NCBI GenBank assembly: GCA_947497315.1
Contig: CANMFX010000002.1
Coordinates: forward strand, 248,001 to 312,000
DNA length: 64,000 nt
Direction: 5' to 3'
DNA from: an uncultured Sphingomonadaceae bacterium
GTDB taxonomy: Bacteria; Pseudomonadota; Alphaproteobacteria; Sphingomonadales; Sphingomonadaceae
The position numbers and the translations under genes are program-made. Below the pieces are notes generated by a model, which saw only the letters and a program-made list of their open reading frames with translations, was not told the origin of the DNA and did no database searches. Of the stretch, positions 59,571 through 64,000 are shown piece by piece (the stretch's first letter is position 1; each line of letters starts with the position of its first letter).

Positions 59571-60592
59571 AGGTCGTATTTTTCGCGATTGGAAACGGCG
59601 GTGGCGGCCATCTGGATGGCGGCAATCATCGACCGGGGATCGGCAATTCCTTGACCTGCTATCCCGAATGCAGTGCCATGATCGGGAGAGGTCCGGACGA
59701 TTGGCAAGCCGAGTGTCAAATTCACACCGTCGAAAAAATGTAGTGTTTTCAGAGGTATTAAAGCCTGATCATGATAGGGACACAGAGCTACATCATATCG
59801 TGATCGGGCCTCTTCATGAAACATGGTATCAGCAGGCAAGGGCCCGGACACATCAAAACCTTGCGCCCCAAGCTCCTCAATCGCGGGTTCCATGACCAGT
59901 TTTTCCTCGTCACCCAAATTCCCGTTTTCCCCTGCATGGGGATTAAGTCCAGCGATGGCGATTCGCGGATTCTCTATGCCAAAATTCCTGATCATGGCCT
60001 TATGAGCCGCCTTGGCACGTGCGATGATTAGTGACTTGCTGAGCTGTGAGGGCACATCTTTCAAAGCTATATGTGTTGTCATTGGAACTACGCGCAGCGA
60101 AGGACCGGCCAGCATCATCACTGCATTTTCCCGGGCGATACCGCATCGCTCCGAGACAAACTCGGTTTGCCCCGGATAACGGAATCCGACCTTGTACAAT
60201 TGCGACTTGGAAACCGGTGCAGTGATAACTGCGCCAGCGTCCCCCGATCGCGCCAGACCGCACGCTATTTCCAAAGCATGCAACGCACATTGAGCGCCAT
60301 CCAGAGTGGGGCGCCCCGGCACAGTGGGCTCGCCATTATGTATATGAAAGATTGGCAATGCCGTATCAAATTGATCACTGGCTTCAGCAGGATCGGAAAT
60401 CTTAATAACGGGCGCACCGCAAAGCCCGTTACCATCCGGTTCTTTGAAATCTTCAAAATTCCCCACCGCAAAAAACGGTCTCAAACCAAGGCTTTCCCGT
60501 TCAAGCCAACTTTTACAGATGATTTCGGGCCCTATTCCTGCAGGATCACCGCACGACAGGGCAAAGGGTTTTGTCACCCTCGCATTCCTCAA
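59567..60592 (-). CDS. pdxA: 4-hydroxythreonine-4-phosphate dehydrogenase PdxA
   Basis: A 341-residue pyridoxal-5'-phosphate synthesis enzyme. It shows [15 protein letters not shown] at the start, [31 protein letters not shown] and [43 protein letters not shown], with the metal-binding His residues. The start is a TTG overlapping the surA stop (TTGA); a GTG five codons downstream (60577) is the alternative. Confidence 0.95.
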   Translation of the reverse strand: MRNARVTKPFALSCGDPAGIGPEIICKSWLERESLGLRPFFAVGNFEDFKEPDGNGLCGAPVIKISDPAEASDQFDTALPIFHIHNGEPTVPGRPTLDGAQCALHALEIACGLARSGDAGAVITAPVSKSQLYKVGFRYPGQTEFVSERCGIARENAVMMLAGPSLRVVPMTTHIALKDVPSQLSKSLIIARAKAAHKAMIRNFGIENPRIAIAGLNPHAGENGNLGDEEKLVMEPAIEELGAQGFDVSGPLPADTMFHEEARSRYDVALCPYHDQALIPLKTLHFFDGVNLTLGLPIVRTSPDHGTAFGIAGQGIADPRSMIAAIQMAATAVSNREKYDL

Positions 60593-61953
60593 TTATACTC
60601 GATAATGGCGTCACGGCGCAGATCGCGCAGGTAGATTTGCGCGCGTTTGTTGATCCGCTCATTTTCCAGATCCGACATAATCTTGTCAAAAGATGGTGCT
60701 GTTGCGCTTTGCGGATCGTCGCGGCCGCATAGGATTAACACACGTACGCCATCTGTTACGGAACCAAAAGGCTGGCTGGCCTGTCCAATCTGCAGGTTGG
60801 CGATGGTGTTCTGTAGTGGACCAGGCAAGTCCTTCAGACGCACTTGATCATTGTCGACCACCGAGGCTCCGATATTGGCGGCTATTTCATTGGCAGCACC
60901 ACAGCCTTTGATGTTTTGGGTTGCCGTAGCAAATTCTGCTGCACGACTGGTCGCCTGTGCTTCGGTCGTTCCAGGTGGGAAACCGATGGCGAGCTGTTTA
61001 AGGCTTAAGACTGCATTGCGCGGGTCGGCTGTCAGTATTTGACGTTGGTCGATAAGATACAATATCGAGAAGCCGCCGGGAACCTGAACGGGACCAACCA
61101 CCTGGCCAATCTGCATCTGCGCTGCTGCATCCGCCAAAGATTGCGGTAATTGTACGGGGCGGACCCAACCGAGGTCACCACCAGTGACAGCTGTAGAAGC
61201 TTCGGAAAATTGACGCGCATAGGCGACAAAAGAACCGCCCTGACGGATCTGATCCAATATCTGGCGCATGTTGGATGCAACCTGTTCGGCGGCCTCGGGG
61301 GCCGCTGACATATAAATCTCTCCAATGCGATATTCGGTCGTCCCTTTCGATGCATTTAACCGCTCGATAATGGCATTTACCTCTTCATCGCCAACATTGA
61401 TGAAGGGTTGAATATTACGGCGTAGCAAGCGGCTCCATGCGAGCTCGCCTTTGATCTGCTGTTTCAGTGTATTTGTCGAGGAACCTCTCGACCGCAAATA
61501 GTCGTCAAAAGCGTCAATATCCTGCCTGAAATTCTGTTGGGCCACCTGATTGAACGTCTGGTCAATTTCAGCTTGAGAAATGGTTATCTCATTGGCTTCG
61601 GCTTCTTGTATCTGAAGCGTCTCGTCAATCAGGTTCCTGAGCACCTGCAAACGTAGACGATCTTCCTCTTCTTTGGAAACCGAACCTCCATTGGCGGCCA
61701 CGATCAGCGCAAGGCGATGGTTGACATCCGTGCCTGTAATGATGTCCCCGTTCACCAAGGCGGTTGCCCGCCGAACGTTAGGATTGTCTTCGCCAAAAAT
61801 GGTAAGTTGTTCGGGAATATTGAGGCCTGCTTGAGGTACAGCATTGTCCGAAACCGTCTGGCTTGATGACGGGGTCGCAGCTAACAGAGCGACGGTAGCA
61901 GCAATCGCAAAATTTGCATGTCTGCTGGAAAATTGGGTACGCATAAAATTCAT
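60589..61953 (-). CDS. surA: Periplasmic chaperone/peptidyl-prolyl isomerase SurA
   Basis: I take the ATG at 61953 (MNFMRTQFSSRHANFAIAATVALLAATPSSSQ) as the start, giving a 454-residue precursor with a signal peptide; the frame reads back to 62034. The N-terminal SurA domain contains ALVNGDIITGTDVNHRLALI and LRLQVLRNLIDETLQIQEAE. One parvulin domain is visible (YRIGEIYMSAAPEAAEQVASNMRQI...GGDLGWVRPVQLPQSLADA); the second is degenerate. It aids outer-membrane protein folding, including LptD encoded upstream. Confidence 0.9.
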   Translation of the reverse strand: MNFMRTQFSSRHANFAIAATVALLAATPSSSQTVSDNAVPQAGLNIPEQLTIFGEDNPNVRRATALVNGDIITGTDVNHRLALIVAANGGSVSKEEEDRLRLQVLRNLIDETLQIQEAEANEITISQAEIDQTFNQVAQQNFRQDIDAFDDYLRSRGSSTNTLKQQIKGELAWSRLLRRNIQPFINVGDEEVNAIIERLNASKGTTEYRIGEIYMSAAPEAAEQVASNMRQILDQIRQGGSFVAYARQFSEASTAVTGGDLGWVRPVQLPQSLADAAAQMQIGQVVGPVQVPGGFSILYLIDQRQILTADPRNAVLSLKQLAIGFPPGTTEAQATSRAAEFATATQNIKGCGAANEIAANIGASVVDNDQVRLKDLPGPLQNTIANLQIGQASQPFGSVTDGVRVLILCGRDDPQSATAPSFDKIMSDLENERINKRAQIYLRDLRRDAIIEYN

Positions 61954-62052
61954 TTTTCGTTTCTTTTCAAACTCTAAGAACAACTTTAGACCTGCCAATA
62001 TCAAAAAAGGGCTGAACCTAATATGAGCAATCAAATATCATTAACAAACGCC

Positions 62053-64000
62053 TTACACACCCAAATTGCGTAAAGCCAGTCGGAAGAGGAAAGTGCTGCC
62101 GCGCTGGTCATCTCCGGTATCTTCATAATCATAGCGCCAGGTGATGCCAAGGGATAGACAACCGTCATCATAGGCGACGCCGATCCGGTGCCGTACGGGT
62201 TCAAATCCGTCGGCAGAAGACAAGGGGTCTTCCCGCGCATCGGTCAGATCGATGATCGCGGAACCGAATACAGACCAATATCGGTCTATCTGATAACGGC
62301 CGCCGACACGGACCTCTTCACGATCACTAAGATCTTCAATCCCGGCGCCAATATCGCGGTTCAGCCGTAAATAACCGATTTGTGCGTAAGTATCCCGCGT
62401 GCCAACCGTGGCATCAATCTCGTTGCGCCGGACTGCGAGATTGTCTTTATCCAGCCGATATCGATGGGTAAACTTGACGATGTCCTTGAAACGGACTTCC
62501 GTCCGTCCGACGATATCGGAAAACCTTTCTGAAAGGCCAGTTCCGTCGGGAACAATGTTGCTATTATTGGCAAGTCGATAACTTTGACCAACAATGGCAT
62601 CGACGCGTAAATTAGGCCGGTTGAGATTCCATTCCAGACCATAGGTGGCCCGAACGTTATCTTCATAGCGGTCAAAGCCGGGGAACCGGTTGAGCGCAAA
62701 CAAATTTGTATCTTCCAGATCGACCGAACGCGAATCTTCATTGGGAATCGACTGATTTGATATGGCGGGTGTCGCTACAACCTGAAAACGCGGTGTCAGC
62801 GTTTGCGTGCCACCAAAAGCCTGTCCAATAAATGGCCACTTAATGTCAACGGCAGCGGTTACGATACCGCGGGTTTGCCAGCCGGATTCGCCGCGATAAA
62901 TAGCTGTCTCATTGAGCGCGTTATCTTGGCTGTTATAGACGTCGCCGCGCGCAAAGCCGGTCAGGGTTATTTCCTGACCCAGGGTCGTCAGTTTGCGCAA
63001 ATCCCACCGGGCGGATGCAAAGGCGCGCTGTGTGTCCTGACCCTCTGTGCGGCCGATGGCGAGGCTGTTGACCTGAATTTGTGTGCTCCCACCCAATACC
63101 GGTTCGGCAAAGCGCTTGCGATAGTCTACTACGGGCAAAGCGATTGGCACTCGGTTTTGCGGGTCGCCGGCGCGCAAGGTCTGGAACGCCCACCCGGCCA
63201 GTGAAAAATAGCTGCTATCGTCTATCCGTTCGACATTGATGGTCGATCGCAGGCTGTCATCGTCACTGATGTCGTAGCGGCGCAGGAAAGTGCGGTCAGA
63301 GACCAGTCTCGCGGATTGCGAAATCGTCCAGTTCTCATCCAGAATGAAGCGGCCACTGGTTGCAAAATATCCCCTGAAATCTTTCTCTGCGTCTGGCAAT
63401 GGTCCAGACGCTCCGGTGGGGATACGGGATCCGTAAGTGGCGTAACCGGTGAGCTGGAATGCGCCTTTTTCACTCAGATTTCGATATGTTCCGCTGATCA
63501 ACGGAGCAACCTCCGTAAAGACCTGGGTAGTTACAGTCGCGTCTTCATTAGGTGCAAGATTGAAATAATAGGGAATGGAAACCGCAACGCCGTTGGTCGA
63601 ATCAAATCTCAGATTGGGGACCAATATGCCGCTGCGATTTTCGTTGCTGACCGGATGTGACAGGCCAGGCAAGGGAATGACCGGCAGTCCAAATATCTCG
63701 ATCCGCGCTCCGTCATAGCTGACGCGTTTCTTGATCGGGTCATAGCGAACTTTGACGGCTTTGATCTGCCAGCTGGGGTTTTTGGGGCAGCCATCGTCTG
63801 TCGTGACGGCACAGGCAGTATAAGCGGCGCTGTCAAGTGTTAGAGCGCCATCCGCAAACCGTTCTCCCTTTCGGGCGGCAAGCCTGCTGCCATCATCGAG
63901 CACCAGCAATAAATTGTCGACGATTCCGTCTCGCAGACTGTCGGTCAGCACAATGCTGTCGCCATAGGCGGTGTCGCCATCAGGGCTTATCGAACGAATA
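62053..64000 (-). CDS. lptD: LPS-assembly protein LptD, C-terminal ~650 residues (start outside window)
   Basis: The reading frame continues without a stop to the right edge (DTAYGDSIVLTDSLRDGIVDNLLLVLDDGSRLAARKGERF in the last part), so the signal peptide and the N-terminal end of the lipid-binding domain lie outside. The visible part has the OstA-like end, then the LptD barrel domain with FGLPVIPLPGLSHPVSNENRSGILVPNLRFDSTNG and AETRARLTY-like later strands, ending with the aromatic-poor tail LALRNLGV. It inserts lipopolysaccharide (or the organism's glycolipid) into the outer membrane. Sphingomonads often lack LPS, so the native substrate is open. Confidence 0.92.
   Translation of the reverse strand, partial: IRSISPDGDTAYGDSIVLTDSLRDGIVDNLLLVLDDGSRLAARKGERFADGALTLDSAAYTACAVTTDDGCPKNPSWQIKAVKVRYDPIKKRVSYDGARIEIFGLPVIPLPGLSHPVSNENRSGILVPNLRFDSTNGVAVSIPYYFNLAPNEDATVTTQVFTEVAPLISGTYRNLSEKGAFQLTGYATYGSRIPTGASGPLPDAEKDFRGYFATSGRFILDENWTISQSARLVSDRTFLRRYDISDDDSLRSTINVERIDDSSYFSLAGWAFQTLRAGDPQNRVPIALPVVDYRKRFAEPVLGGSTQIQVNSLAIGRTEGQDTQRAFASARWDLRKLTTLGQEITLTGFARGDVYNSQDNALNETAIYRGESGWQTRGIVTAAVDIKWPFIGQAFGGTQTLTPRFQVVATPAISNQSIPNEDSRSVDLEDTNLFALNRFPGFDRYEDNVRATYGLEWNLNRPNLRVDAIVGQSYRLANNSNIVPDGTGLSERFSDIVGRTEVRFKDIVKFTHRYRLDKDNLAVRRNEIDATVGTRDTYAQIGYLRLNRDIGAGIEDLSDREEVRVGGRYQIDRYWSVFGSAIIDLTDAREDPLSSADGFEPVRHRIGVAYDDGCLSLGITWRYDYEDTGDDQRGSTFLFRLALRNLGV

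Noticed and set aside
1-64000. CRISPR arrays, insertion sequences, prophage or standard tRNA genes
   Set aside because: I found no regularly spaced repeats, transposase or phage genes, and no tRNA cloverleaf other than the tRNA-like part of tmRNA.

Overview
This window looks like a chromosomal segment of an alphaproteobacterium of the order Sphingomonadales (Parasphingorhabdus/Sphingorhabdus-like; the genus is inference). The main evidence is a circularly permuted two-piece tmRNA gene with tag ANDNEALAVAA, the lptD-surA-pdxA-rsmA order, an NDUFS4-type complex I subunit, and one compact flagellar locus with lateral or class-typical sigma-54 and sigma-28 promoters. I see no prophage, insertion sequence or CRISPR array.

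Layout. 1-4150: the end of radC, a small winged-helix gene, two small orphan genes, soluble transhydrogenase sthA and a GGDEF cyclase. 4151-4686: a gene-free stretch with one good terminator and several inverted repeats. 4687-38184: a nearly complete flagellar locus. Its left arm on the minus strand is flgBCDEFGHIJKL followed by motAB. Its right arm on the plus strand holds a non-canonical MotA/TolQ-like and MotB/TolR-like pair, flgA, flgM-flgN, a lytic transglycosylase, flhA and fliA. The flagellin gene (minus) follows, then a long plus-strand run: a sigma-54 activator, fliEFGHIJK, fliLMNOPQR, flhB, fliD and fliS. A second sigma-54 activator (minus) closes the locus. 39518-52424: a second winged-helix paralogue, an ABC-F ATPase, a SIMPL-domain protein, PepSY plus a two-component system, a flavin monooxygenase, chorismate mutase, a polyprenyl diphosphate synthase, an NDUFS4-like subunit, NUDIX/TPM/TPM/LemA, mscL, and ssrA. 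52467-64000: arginine succinyltransferase genes astA/astB with an M20 hydrolase, a globin-like orphan, malate synthase G, and rsmA-pdxA-surA-lptD (lptD runs off the window end).

How it works together. Four good sigma-54 -24/-12 sites (upstream of flgB, flgA, the transglycosylase/flhA/fliA group, and the first activator) and three sigma-28-like sites of form TTAA-N14/15-GCCGTNAA (fliC, flgM, fliD) are readable directly. They imply a cascade: sigma-54 activators drive hook-basal body, export and fliA genes; FliA then drives filament, cap and its own anti-sigma factor FlgM. No chemotaxis genes, rpoN, flhF or flhG lie in the window, and FliM lacks the usual N-terminal CheY-binding peptide.

The strongest candidate for something undescribed is the extra stator-like pair at 15085-16269, which sits inside the flagellar locus and has a membrane aspartate but no recognisable intact peptidoglycan-binding domain. 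Other points worth a check are the M20 hydrolase in place of astE, the globin-like orphan beside malate synthase, a likely CTG start for the histidine kinase, and recurrent TTGA stop/start overlaps.
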